Positions 54,910 through 63,599 of a stretch of 64,000 nucleotides of DNA are shown here, in pieces. Source of the DNA: Corynebacterium sp. ACRQK (lineage in GTDB: Bacteria > Actinomycetota > Actinomycetes > Mycobacteriales > Mycobacteriaceae); contig NZ_JAKRMU010000006.1 in NCBI RefSeq assembly GCF_022345965.1, forward strand, positions 62,001 through 126,000. Direction: 5' to 3'. The position numbers and the translations under genes were made by a program. The notes below the pieces were generated by a model, which saw only the letters and a program-made list of their open reading frames with translations, did not search any database and was not told the DNA's origin. Positions within the stretch are counted from its first letter, which is position 1; each line of letters starts with the position of its first letter.

Positions 54910-56391
54910 TTAGACGATGGCGCGGTCGAGCTCCGCGACAGTCTGCTTCGGAATCAGCGCCGCCACGGCCGCGGCGATGCCGAGGATCACCGCTGCGACG
55001 ATAAACGCGGTGACATAACCCGTGACGGAATCAGAACCCTGCGGGGAGCCGGCGACCTGGAAGACCGGCAGCACGGCAAAGGACACGCCCGCGCCCAGGT
55101 TGAAGGCTGCGGAGTTCATGCCGGGGAGGAAGCCCTCGTTATCCTTCGGGGAGTTCACCACGCCCAGGTTGTTGATGACGATGTTGCCGATACCCGCGTA
55201 GGTGACGCCCAGCAGGATCACTGTGATGATCAGCACCGGCAGGGAGTGCACGCCGACGAACGCCAGAGCCAGCATGAGGGCCGCGCTGGCGAGGTTGGCG
55301 ATGATGATCAGCCGACCGTAGCCCACCTTCGGGGCCCAGCGTCCGGCGAAGGGGCCGACGGCCCAGCCGATGAGGGCGTACGGGGTCAGCAGCCACAAGG
55401 AGGCCTTGTCGGCTTCCAGGCCGAAGCCCGCATCCGGGTTCTGCGCCAGGGAGATAGCTAGGCCGTTGACTGCGGCGAACACGCCGGTCATGGTCAGCAC
55501 CGTGGTGGCCAGCAGCGCCCAGGTGTGGCGGCGGGCCAGGTACTTCGGGGCAACCAGTGGCTGGTCGTGGCGGTTTTCGTACTTCCAGAAGGCCAGGAAG
55601 ACGACCGCGCCGACAATGAACATGGCGATAACGTAAAGCCAGTTCGCTGCCCCGGCCTTGCCTGCCTCATTGACGCCCAACGTGATGCACAGCACCGATA
55701 CCACCAGCAGAGCAGCGCCCGCCCAGTCCATCTTCACATTGTCCGACGGCTTGGATTCCGGAGCGCCGAAGGCAATGACCAGGGTGGCGATGATGCCCAT
55801 GATTGCGATGAGCCAGAACACGGAGCGGAAGCCCCATTGCTCGGCCATCCAGCCGGCCAAGATCACGTCGATACCAGCGACGCCACCGTTGATGGCGGCG
55901 AGCAGACCCATGAGCGTGCCCAGGCGGACCTCCTCCTTGACCTGGCTGCGCAGGATGATCAGGGTCATGGGGATCGTCGGCCCGGCGATGCCCTGCATGG
56001 CGCGGGCGACCATCAGCACGCCAATGTTCGGCGCCAGCGCGGCGATGAGGCCGCCGAGGGACATCACGCCCAGCATGATGACGAGGATCTTCCGGCGGCC
56101 GACAATGTCGGACAGACGCGGCAGGAACAGACCGCACATGGCTCCACCGGTGAAGAAGGCGGTCTGGGTAAGACCCGTGGCAGCCTCGTCGGTGTTCAGC
56201 TCGCGAGCCATGGTCGCCAGCACCGGCGAGAGCATGGAGGCGTTCAGCTGAAACGCGACGGCCGCGGTGATCAGCACCGTCATCAACAGGCCGATACCGC
56301 CGGGACGGGAGTCGACCGGATCCGGGGAGGTTGCCGCAGCTGTGGCAGTGGCCGGCGATGCGGCCGCGGAGTTCGGGTTGTTGGAGTTCAT
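54910..56391 (-). CDS. MFS transporter, probable nucleoside (uridine) permease
   Basis: A 493-residue major facilitator protein with 14-helix-like spacing: LNTDEAATGLTQTAFFTGGAMCGLFLPRLSDIVGRRKILV contains the loop 2-3 motif. It follows nucleoside hydrolase and ribokinase genes on the same strand. The matching C. glutamicum operon (uriR-rbsK1-uriT-uriH) has an MFS carrier for uridine, so UriT is the likely role. The 100-base gap upstream has TTCTAG/CTAGAA repeats, so it may also have its own promoter. Confidence 0.88.
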   Translation of the reverse strand: MNSNNPNSAAASPATATAAATSPDPVDSRPGGIGLLMTVLITAAVAFQLNASMLSPVLATMARELNTDEAATGLTQTAFFTGGAMCGLFLPRLSDIVGRRKILVIMLGVMSLGGLIAALAPNIGVLMVARAMQGIAGPTIPMTLIILRSQVKEEVRLGTLMGLLAAINGGVAGIDVILAGWMAEQWGFRSVFWLIAIMGIIATLVIAFGAPESKPSDNVKMDWAGAALLVVSVLCITLGVNEAGKAGAANWLYVIAMFIVGAVVFLAFWKYENRHDQPLVAPKYLARRHTWALLATTVLTMTGVFAAVNGLAISLAQNPDAGFGLEADKASLWLLTPYALIGWAVGPFAGRWAPKVGYGRLIIIANLASAALMLALAFVGVHSLPVLIITVILLGVTYAGIGNIVINNLGVVNSPKDNEGFLPGMNSAAFNLGAGVSFAVLPVFQVAGSPQGSDSVTGYVTAFIVAAVILGIAAAVAALIPKQTVAELDRAIV

Positions 56392-56491
56392 GGGCGGCTC
56401 CGATTCAACATCAATTGAAAACCAATTGGGGTTCTAGTAGTTGCAGCTCGAACTTTAAGCGATGAATGCGCGCCTGACTAGAACCGCCTAG

Positions 56492-57526
56492 CTAGAATCC
56501 TGTACTCCCGATCCGTTGCAGCGCGTCGACCAGCAGGTTCCAGAAGCGATCGGCGTCGACGTCCACAGCCACGCGGGTGTGCACGGTAGCGCCCGCTGCG
56601 GTGGCGGAGGTGGTGGCGTCAATATCAGAATCATCCGCCGTGCCCAGTGCCGTCGGGTCCTGCCCGCCATCCTGGCTACCCCAGGTGCGGCGCAGGTCCA
56701 CGACGGTCGCCCCGCGCGTTAATTCGCCCTTGGTCTCCACGTCGATGGGCGCCAGGATTGTGCGCACGACCTGCGGATCTGCCACGGCCGCGACGGCCAG
56801 CGGGTCGTGCATCGGCGGGCCGGGGTAGTGGCGCTCTTTCATGTACGCGCCTCCGAAGAACTCCACCAGCTCCGCGATGAACTTCGCCACGTCCGTGTTG
56901 ACCTCCGCCAGCTGAGCCATCCGCTGCGGCGTGGCCAGCACCTTATGCGTGACGTCCAGCCCGACCATCGTCACCGGCCAGCCCGCGCCGAAAACGATCT
57001 TCGCGGCCTCCGGGTCTGCCAGGATGTTGAACTCGGCGCTCGGGGTCATGTTGCCTGCGTGATGCGCGCCACCCATCAGGGTGACGCCACCCACCCGCTC
57101 CACCAGCTCGGGATGCATGCGGGCGAACAGGGCAATGTTGGTCAGCGCCCCCGTGGGCACGAGGGTGACGGACCCCGGTTCGTTCTCTCGGATAATGTCC
57201 GCGATGAGGTTCACCGCGTGGCGGGGATCCAGCTCGGCCCCGGCGGCGGGCAGCTGCGGGCCGTCCAGGCCGCTATCCCCGTGGATTTCCTCCGGAATAA
57301 TCTGTGGTGCCACCAGCGGGCGGTCCGCCCCGGCGGCGAAGGGAATGCCGGTGATGTTGCCTACTCGCGCCAGGGCCAGGGCGTTCTTGGTGACCTTCTC
57401 CAATGTCTGGTTGCCCGCCACCGTCGTGATCGCCAGCAGATCCAGGTTAGGGTTACCCCAGGCCAGGAGCATGGCGATTGCGTCGTCGTGCCCCGGATCG
57501 CAGTCCAGGATGATCTTCTGTGTCAT
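56492..57526 (-). CDS. Ribonucleoside hydrolase (IUNH family)
   Basis: A 344-residue hydrolase splitting ribonucleosides to base and ribose. The calcium-binding motif ILDCDPGHDDAIAML is at the N-terminus. TTVAGNQTLEKVTKNAL, TLMGGA, AEFNILADPEAA and MHDPLAVA are all present. An insertion of about 25 residues (SQDGGQDPTALGTADDSDID region) lies near the C-terminus. The ATG directly follows the ribokinase stop, with AGGAG inside the ribokinase end, so the two are coupled. Likely uridine-preferring, as UriH of C. glutamicum. Confidence 0.92.
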   Translation of the reverse strand: MTQKIILDCDPGHDDAIAMLLAWGNPNLDLLAITTVAGNQTLEKVTKNALALARVGNITGIPFAAGADRPLVAPQIIPEEIHGDSGLDGPQLPAAGAELDPRHAVNLIADIIRENEPGSVTLVPTGALTNIALFARMHPELVERVGGVTLMGGAHHAGNMTPSAEFNILADPEAAKIVFGAGWPVTMVGLDVTHKVLATPQRMAQLAEVNTDVAKFIAELVEFFGGAYMKERHYPGPPMHDPLAVAAVADPQVVRTILAPIDVETKGELTRGATVVDLRRTWGSQDGGQDPTALGTADDSDIDATTSATAAGATVHTRVAVDVDADRFWNLLVDALQRIGSTGF

Positions 57527-58456
57527 TTATGCGTCTCCTAGTCGACGGATTTCGTTCTCGGTGGCGTAGCTGCCCGCCGCGCCGCGCTTCTGCGTGGCCA
57601 GCGCCCCGGCCGCCGCGCCCAACGTGCACGCATCCACTAGGTTCTCCCCTTGCGCCAGCGCCGCCGCGAGCGTGCCGCAGAACGCATCGCCTGCACCAGT
57701 GGTGTCCACGACGCGCTCGACGTAGACGGCGGGGATGTGCACCGGTTCGGCGTCACTCTCCAAGATCATGGCACCACGCTGCCCCAAGGTAACAACCACA
57801 GAGCGAGCGATGGGGCGGAGCCGATCTAGCAGCTCCTCGATGGGCGTGCCGGGGGCGGCGTCGAGCACCGCGGCGGCCTCACCCTCGTTCAGCACCAGGG
57901 GGTCGGCTGCGGCCAGCAGGTCGGGGTCGCGTGTGGTTACGGGTGCGAGGTTCAGCACCAGCCGCGAGTCCGAGCCCGCCACCAGCTTCGGCAGCTCCGC
58001 GCTGTGCTCGGGGGTCAGTTCGCCCTGCGCAAGCACGATGGGTACGGGTCCGCGGCGGCGTAGGTCGTCGACGGTTTCGCGCTGCTGAGCGGGGCTGACC
58101 AGCTCGTTCGCACCAGAGGTGACGATGATGATGTTCTCGCCGCTCGGGTCGTTCATGATAAACGCGCGCCCGGTTGGCTGCCGACTAATCACGATGTAGT
58201 CGGTGTTCACGCCGTGTTCGCGCAGCTCCTTCAGCGCCAAGTCGCCTTGCGGGTCGCTGCCTACTGCAGATAGAAGCACGGTATTAACGCCCATGTGTGC
58301 GCAGGCGGCCGCCTGATTGGCCCCCTTTCCGCCCAGCCCCTCTATGCCGGGTTCCGCGATGGTCGTTTCCCCTGGTTGGGGGAAGTTCTGGACAGTGACG
58401 AAGGTGTCGACGTTGGTGGTGCCGGATACGACGACGGTGGCGTTGGAGTCTCTCAT
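57527..58456 (-). CDS. rbsK: Ribokinase
   Basis: A 309-residue PfkB-family kinase phosphorylating ribose released by the nucleoside hydrolase. Motifs: the N-terminal GTTNVDTFVTVQNFPQPGETT, GLGGKGANQAAACAHMG and the C-terminal DTTGAGDAFCGTLAAALAQG with the catalytic Asp. It is first gene of the rbsK-hydrolase-MFS set. TATTCT lies 8 bases before the ATG and GGGGAA also precedes it. No LacI-type uriR is in the window. Confidence 0.95.
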   Translation of the reverse strand: MRDSNATVVVSGTTNVDTFVTVQNFPQPGETTIAEPGIEGLGGKGANQAAACAHMGVNTVLLSAVGSDPQGDLALKELREHGVNTDYIVISRQPTGRAFIMNDPSGENIIIVTSGANELVSPAQQRETVDDLRRRGPVPIVLAQGELTPEHSAELPKLVAGSDSRLVLNLAPVTTRDPDLLAAADPLVLNEGEAAAVLDAAPGTPIEELLDRLRPIARSVVVTLGQRGAMILESDAEPVHIPAVYVERVVDTTGAGDAFCGTLAAALAQGENLVDACTLGAAAGALATQKRGAAGSYATENEIRRLGDA

Positions 58457-58498
58457 GGTTCCCCAGAATACTGGGTTACCGGATGGGGCGGTGCTGGG

Positions 58499-59197
58499 CT
58501 AGGCCTGGGCGGAGTCTTGCGCCGAGGCGGCTCGCTGGGCGGCCTCCCAGTCCACGCCGCCGCCCTCGCAGGAGCCATTCAGCGAGCAGCTGCCGCAGGC
58601 CTTGCCGCTTGCGCACGCCTCCGCGCTCACCGTACCAGCCTTGGCGCCGGAGCCCGCAGCCTGACCAGCGCGAATGCCAGCACCCTGATCTGCGCCAACG
58701 CCAGCGCCCGCAGCGGCCCCAGCGCCAACGCCAGAGCCGTCGGAACAGCAAGCGCCAGCGGAGTCGGAAGCGTCGGCGGCCTCGCTGGAATCGCCGAAGC
58801 AGGAGTCCGAGGTGGCGTCACCGCTAGAGCAACAAGAAGAATTGGCGGCCTCGAGCTGGGCAGCACGGGCATCCAGACGGGCGACGGCGTGGGCACCCAA
58901 TGCGGAGCCCAGGCCAATCAAGAAAGCGGCACCGACCAGCAACAATGCAAAGACCAGCCACATCCAACCGCTCACCTTCAGGGTGATCAGCGCCGCGCCA
59001 ATGAACGCTGCGCCGGCTCCCATCCAGGCCGGGCCGACGATGCGGTGCGCGGTGTTCCAGAGTTCCTCGGTCTTGCGAACCTCCGGAACGCGCAGGCCAA
59101 CGACCGGGTTACCCGGCAACTTCCCCAAAGCCCCCAGCAGGCCCGCGATGAAAAAGGCCAGGCCCACGACTACCAACACAACGGTCAACACGATCAT
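58499..59197 (-). CDS. SdpI-family membrane protein with Cys-rich C-terminal tail
   Basis: 232 residues from ATG 59197. The first 110 residues hold the SdpI-like module: a helix, then GKLPGNPVVGLRVPEVRKTEELWNTAHRIVGPAW, then two more helices. The remaining 110 residues are a Gly/Ala/Ser-rich tail with nine cysteines (SSCCSS, GACCSDG, ACASGKACGSCSLNGSC), unusual for the family. SdpI of Bacillus is an immunity/signal protein for a toxic peptide; the family role is otherwise open. TAGACT lies 7 bases before the ATG. It is divergent from leuS. Confidence 0.85.
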   Translation of the reverse strand: MIVLTVVLVVVGLAFFIAGLLGALGKLPGNPVVGLRVPEVRKTEELWNTAHRIVGPAWMGAGAAFIGAALITLKVSGWMWLVFALLLVGAAFLIGLGSALGAHAVARLDARAAQLEAANSSCCSSGDATSDSCFGDSSEAADASDSAGACCSDGSGVGAGAAAGAGVGADQGAGIRAGQAAGSGAKAGTVSAEACASGKACGSCSLNGSCEGGGVDWEAAQRAASAQDSAQA

Positions 59198-59204
59198 GCG
59201 AAAC

Positions 59205-59210
59205 AGTCTA
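59205..59210 (-). promoter_or_regulatory. -10 element of the SdpI-like gene, probable leaderless start
   Basis: TAGACT on the minus strand, 7 bases, then ATG 59197. This supports the shorter start. Confidence 0.5.
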
Positions 59211-59267
59211 TTACCGCAGGTGGCCAACAAGCCAAACGCAATAACCTGCCCTGTCCGGGCGACCTAC

Positions 59268-59273
59268 TAGACT
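59268..59273 (+). promoter_or_regulatory. -10 element of leuS, probable leaderless start
   Basis: TAGACT, 8 bases, then ATG 59282. The divergent gene uses the same TAGACTGTT sequence. Confidence 0.5.
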
Positions 59274-59281
59274 GTTGAAGC

Positions 59282-62200
59282 ATGACTAACGGCAGCAATG
59301 AAGACAATTCCTACCGCTACACCCCTGGGCTTGCGGCCAAGATCGAGGCCAAGTGGCAGAAGCACTGGGCCGACAACGGCACTTTTAATGCCCCGAACCC
59401 GACGGGCGATCTGGCGGAGCCGGGCGCGGAGCTGCCGGAAGACCGCAAGTTTATCCAGGACATGTTCCCCTACCCATCGGGAGTGGGCCTGCACGTGGGC
59501 CACCCGCTGGGTTACATCGGCACGGACGTGTTTGCGCGCTTCCACCGCATGAAGGGTGCGAATGTGCTGCATACGCTGGGTTACGATGCGTTCGGCCTGC
59601 CCGCCGAGCAGTATGCGGTGCAGACAGGCACCCACCCGCGCACCACCACCATGGCCAACATTGCCAACATGGAGCGCCAGCTGGGCCGCCTGGGCCTGGG
59701 CCACGACAAGCGCCGCAGCTTCGCCACCACGGATACGGATTATTACCGCTGGACGCAGTGGATTTTCCTGCAGATTTACAACTCCTGGTTCGACCCGGAG
59801 GCCAAGAACGCCAACGGCACCTTGGGCAAGGCCCGCCCGATTAAGGAGCTGGAGGAGAAGCTCGCTGCCGAGCGAGCCGACTGGGCGGACCTGAGTGCTG
59901 CCGAGAAGCAGGAGATCCTGGATAGCTACCGCTTGGTCTATCGCTCGAACTCGACGGTGAACTGGTGCCCCGGCCTGGGCACCGTGCTGGCGAACGAGGA
60001 GGTCACGGCGGAGGGCCGCTCCGAGCGCGGCAACTTCCCCGTCTTCCGCAAAAACCTGCAGCAGTGGATGATGCGCATCACCGCGTACTCCGACCGCCTG
60101 ATCGACGACCTGGAGTACCTGGACTGGCCGGAAAAAGTGAAGTCCATGCAGCGCAACTGGATCGGCCGGTCCCGCGGCGCGGAGGTCACGTTCGACTGCC
60201 TGGGTCACAACATTGACGTGTTCACCACGCGCCCGGACACGCTGTTCGGTGCGACGTACATGGTGCTGGCCCCGGAGCACGAGCTGGTGGATACGCTCGT
60301 CGCGCAGTCCGGTGGTTCTTCTGCGGGTAGTGACGCCTACACGGATGTCGACCCACGGTGGACTTACGGCCAGTCGACTCCGGCTGCTGCAGTGGAGGCT
60401 TACCGGGCGGCCATTGCCGCTAAGTCGGACCTGGAGCGTCAGGAGAACAAGGAGAAGACGGGCGTTTTCCTGGGCGTTTACGCCACTAACCCGGTGAACG
60501 GTGCGCAGGTACCGGTCTTCATCGCTGATTACGTGCTGACGGGCTACGGCACCGGCGCGATCATGGCTGTGCCGGCGCACGATAACCGCGACTTTGAGTT
60601 CGCCACCGAGTTCGGGCTGCCGATCGTGCCGGTGCTGGCGCCGGAGGGCGCTGGTGAAGGTGAGAGCGCCGAGCTCACCGAGGCTTTCCCCGAGGACGGC
60701 CCGCACATCAACTCCAACAACTCCGACGGCCTGGAGCTCAACGGTTTGGGCAAGGCGGAGGCCATCGACAAGGCCATCGAATGGCTGGAATCCAAGGGCG
60801 CCGGCAGCGGCAACATCCAGTACAAGCTGCGCGACTGGCTGTTCGCCCGCCAGCGCTACTGGGGCGAGCCCTTCCCCATCGTCTACGACGAAAACGGCAT
60901 GGCCCACGGCCTGCCGGAGGAGACGCTCCCCGTCGAGCTGCCCGAAGTGGAGGACTACAAGCCCGTCAGCTTCGACCCGGATGATAAGGACTCCGCCCCC
61001 CAGCCCCCGCTGGCCAAGGCCAAGGAGTGGGTCGAGGTCACCCTGGACCTCGGCGACGGTGAAAAGACTTACTACCGCGACACCAACGTCATGCCGCAGT
61101 GGGCTGGTTCCTCCTGGTACCAGCTGCGTTACATCGACCCGAACAACGACAACGCCCTGGTAGACATCGAAAACGAACGCTATTGGGTCGGTCCGCGCGA
61201 AGGCCGCCCCTCCGGCGGCGTGGACCTGTACGTCGGCGGCGTGGAGCACGCCGTGCTGCACCTGCTGTACGCCCGTTTCTGGCACAAGGTGCTGTTCGAC
61301 CTGGGAGTAGTCTCCAGCTTCGAGCCCTACTACCGCCTCTACAACCAGGGCTACATCCAGGCCTACGCCTACACGGACTCCCGCGGCGTGTACGTCCCCG
61401 CGGAGGAGGTCACCGAACGCGACGGTAAGTTCTTCTGGGTTCGCGAGGCCGATGAGGCTGAGGGCGTCACGAAGGAAGAAGAAGTATTCCAGGAATACGG
61501 CAAGATGGGTAAGTCCCTCAAGAACGCGGTCTCGCCCGACGAAATCTGCGACGACTACGGTGCGGACACCCTGCGCGTGTACGAGATGGCGATGGGGCCG
61601 CTCGACACGTCGCGGCCGTGGGCGACGAAGGACGTGGTCGGTGCGCAGCGATTCCTGCAGCGCGCGTGGCGCCTCGCCGTCGACGAGAACACGGGTAAGG
61701 GCTCTGTGAGCGATGACGCCCTCACGGATGACGACCTAAAGGCCCTGCACAGGACCATCGCGGGGGTTCACGAAAACTATGCAGAGCTGCGCGACAACAC
61801 GGCCGTGGCGAAGCTGATCGAGTACGTGAACTACCTGACGAAGACCTACTCCGCCGGGCCGGCTCCGCGGGCAGCCGTGGAACCGCTAGTGCAGATGCTG
61901 TCGCCGGTGGCGCCGCACATCGCCGAGGAGATGTGGGAGATCCTGGGCCACTCCGAGGGCATCACTTATGAGCGCTTCCCCGAGTGGGACGAGAAGTGGC
62001 TGGTGGATGACACTATCGAGCTGCCTGTGCAGGTGATGGGCAAGCTGCGTGGTCGCATCAACGTGGCGACCGATGCGTCGCGGGAGGACATCGAGGCTGC
62101 TGCGCTGGAGGAGCCGAATGTCGCTTCGCACATCGAGGGCAAGACGGTGGCGAAGATCATCGTGGTGCCGGGCAAGATGGTGAACATCGTCGCGAAGTAG
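59282..62200 (+). CDS. leuS: Leucyl-tRNA synthetase
   Basis: A 972-residue class I synthetase. The HIGH-type motif is HVGHPLGY (about residue 70). The editing domain CP1 carries the conserved Thr-rich [20 protein letters not shown]. The KMSKS-type loop is KMGKS (about residue 742), followed by an anticodon-binding domain and C-terminal extension ([13 protein letters not shown]). It is longer than the E. coli enzyme, as usual in actinobacteria. No T-box or leader is present because the mRNA seems to begin at the ATG. Confidence 0.98.
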   Translation: MTNGSNEDNSYRYTPGLAAKIEAKWQKHWADNGTFNAPNPTGDLAEPGAELPEDRKFIQDMFPYPSGVGLHVGHPLGYIGTDVFARFHRMKGANVLHTLGYDAFGLPAEQYAVQTGTHPRTTTMANIANMERQLGRLGLGHDKRRSFATTDTDYYRWTQWIFLQIYNSWFDPEAKNANGTLGKARPIKELEEKLAAERADWADLSAAEKQEILDSYRLVYRSNSTVNWCPGLGTVLANEEVTAEGRSERGNFPVFRKNLQQWMMRITAYSDRLIDDLEYLDWPEKVKSMQRNWIGRSRGAEVTFDCLGHNIDVFTTRPDTLFGATYMVLAPEHELVDTLVAQSGGSSAGSDAYTDVDPRWTYGQSTPAAAVEAYRAAIAAKSDLERQENKEKTGVFLGVYATNPVNGAQVPVFIADYVLTGYGTGAIMAVPAHDNRDFEFATEFGLPIVPVLAPEGAGEGESAELTEAFPEDGPHINSNNSDGLELNGLGKAEAIDKAIEWLESKGAGSGNIQYKLRDWLFARQRYWGEPFPIVYDENGMAHGLPEETLPVELPEVEDYKPVSFDPDDKDSAPQPPLAKAKEWVEVTLDLGDGEKTYYRDTNVMPQWAGSSWYQLRYIDPNNDNALVDIENERYWVGPREGRPSGGVDLYVGGVEHAVLHLLYARFWHKVLFDLGVVSSFEPYYRLYNQGYIQAYAYTDSRGVYVPAEEVTERDGKFFWVREADEAEGVTKEEEVFQEYGKMGKSLKNAVSPDEICDDYGADTLRVYEMAMGPLDTSRPWATKDVVGAQRFLQRAWRLAVDENTGKGSVSDDALTDDDLKALHRTIAGVHENYAELRDNTAVAKLIEYVNYLTKTYSAGPAPRAAVEPLVQMLSPVAPHIAEEMWEILGHSEGITYERFPEWDEKWLVDDTIELPVQVMGKLRGRINVATDASREDIEAAALEEPNVASHIEGKTVAKIIVVPGKMVNIVAK

Positions 62201-62270
62201 CGGCCGGGCGGGGGCGCTGGCGCGTGCTGGTGCGGCCGGGCTGCAGTTTTCCTTTTTCCGGCGGCGCGTT

Positions 62271-62340
62271 GGCGCCGGCTGCCGCGTGGGGCTTTGGCGC
62301 CGGCTGCCGCGTGGGGCTTTGGCGCCGGCTGCCGCGTGGA
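62271..62340. repeat. 25-base tandem repeat, about 2.8 copies
   Basis: Units begin GGCGCCGGCTGCCGCGTGG at 62271, 62296 and 62321. The first two are identical over 25 bases and the third diverges at its end. Confidence 0.9.
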
Positions 62341-62572
62341 GCGTTCCTGCTGCCGGGAGGCCACTGCAGGTGCTGCTCGATCGGCGTTCTCCTTTTCTCG
62401 GCGGCGCGGTGGGTTCGCGAGCGCACTCATTACAGTTGCGGACGTAAGTCGCGGATCTTTGAGGCACTGAATCGAACTAACATGTGAATTCATACAGCTG
62501 AAACGTCACAGTGACGCTCCTGAAAAGTTAGAACTGAAAAATTTCTGGCGATGTGGTGGGCCGCTCGAGGGG

Positions 62573-62688
62573 GATTGTCCCAAATCTTCCACTCTACTTT
62601 TATAAGTTTCTATTTTCGCAGGTCAAAAGCCTGCGGATTCTGTGCTTCACAGTTGCTACCAGCCGAAAGTGGAAGATTTGGGACATCC
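62573..62688. repeat. Structured element bounded by a 17-bp inverted repeat
   Basis: GTCCCAAATCTTCCACT (62577-62593) is the exact reverse complement of 62668-62684, and GGAT flanks extend it across a one-base bulge. Two inner hairpins are CGCAGG/CCTGCG (62617-62635) and CTGTG/CACAG (62640-62652). The folded form would be a branched structure. No transposase and no clear target duplication is seen. Confidence 0.7.
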
Positions 62689-62736
62689 AGGTGCGGGGTT
62701 GGTGGAGACGAGGCGGAGTTTGGAGGACTAGTGGAA

Positions 62737-63333
62737 CTAGAGGTTGTGGTCGAGGAGCAAATACGCGCCGACCGACGTGATCCAAGCCATGCAGAATGGC
62801 ATGATGAACCAGATCACTGCTACCCATGGGCGCCACCGCTGGTGGTTCTTCCACTTGTAGTAGGTGATGAAAGCAGATCCGAACAGCCCAAAGAACGCCA
62901 CGGAAGTGGGAACTATAGCGAACAGCAGCTGGAAAGTCCGGCTGCACAGTTGTGCGGAGGAATCTGCATCGCAGTAGGGGCCGCCGATGACTTTGGAGGA
63001 AATCCAAATCAGGATCGCCGACAAGGTGGTGGCCACGATCACGCCAGCGAAGAACCAAATCGCCTGGCGAGTGGACTTATTGTTGCGCTCGAGGCGGAGC
63101 AACGGGTCGGCCTCGTAGTCCAGCTCGGTGGGGGCGCTGGGACGATCCAGCTCGGATAATTCGAGGTGGGAGTTGTCGGAATAGGAGCCTGCGGGGCGGG
63201 AGCCGCCGAGAGTGGAGCCGTCGGGTGAGGAGGCGCCTGGCTGGGAGCCTGCGGGCGACGAGCCCTCGGGCTGGGAGGAAGAATCCGGGTTATCAGCAGG
63301 TGAAGGGCCATTGTTCAAACCATCATTGCTCAT
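62737..63333 (-). CDS. Hypothetical membrane protein with Ser/Gly/Pro-rich N-terminus
   Basis: A 198-residue protein. The first 75 residues are disordered, with GSxPxG-type repeats (PEGSSPAGSQPGASSPDGS). Three membrane helices follow (AIWFFAGVIVATTLSAILIWI, LLFAIVPTSVAFFGLFGSAFI, VAVIWFIMPFCMAWITSVGAYLLL). Two cysteines in the first external loop (YCDADSSAQLC) could form a disulfide. No family recognised. Its 3' end lies 49 bases from the structured repeat element. Confidence 0.75.
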   Translation of the reverse strand: MSNDGLNNGPSPADNPDSSSQPEGSSPAGSQPGASSPDGSTLGGSRPAGSYSDNSHLELSELDRPSAPTELDYEADPLLRLERNNKSTRQAIWFFAGVIVATTLSAILIWISSKVIGGPYCDADSSAQLCSRTFQLLFAIVPTSVAFFGLFGSAFITYYKWKNHQRWRPWVAVIWFIMPFCMAWITSVGAYLLLDHNL

Positions 63334-63453
63334 AATGACCTCAAATCTACACCCGTCGGTGCCTAATCAGAACCCGCGCGGGCGCGGCCGCTGCGCGTTG
63401 GGCGGCCAAGCGCGACGCGCAGCGAAGCGAAATCTTCGGCGTATCGGCACGCG

Positions 63454-63560
63454 GCGTGTAGCGCGGCGGGGTGGCACGCAGCTTGGCGCATGTAGCGCGG
63501 CGGAGAGCGTTTAGAGTGCGGAAAGCGCGTCGCGCGAACGGTGTGGCGCATGTAGCGCGG
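63454..63560. repeat. Short interspersed repeats upstream of the stress-protein 3' end
   Basis: TGGCGCATGTAGCGCGG occurs at 63484-63500 and again exactly 60 bases later at 63544-63560. A variant GCGTGTAGCGCGGCGG lies at 63454-63469. The spacer 63334-63599 is extremely GC-rich, with no gene seen. Confidence 0.75.
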
Positions 63561-63599
63561 GCGGTGGGAGCACCGCCGCTCCGGGCACTGGACAGCGCG

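Larger units (their letters stand above)
62201..62736. other. Repeat- and structure-rich spacer after leuS
   Basis: 536 bases without a convincing gene. It holds a 25-base tandem repeat (62271-62340) and a structured inverted-repeat element (62573-62688). A + strand frame through the first part reads only Ala/Gly/Arg repeats. Confidence 0.6.

Noticed and set aside
59267..61285. 672-codon open frame antisense to leuS
   Set aside because: It is fully inside leuS on the opposite strand, has biased high-GC shadow composition, and shows no domain. leuS is certain.
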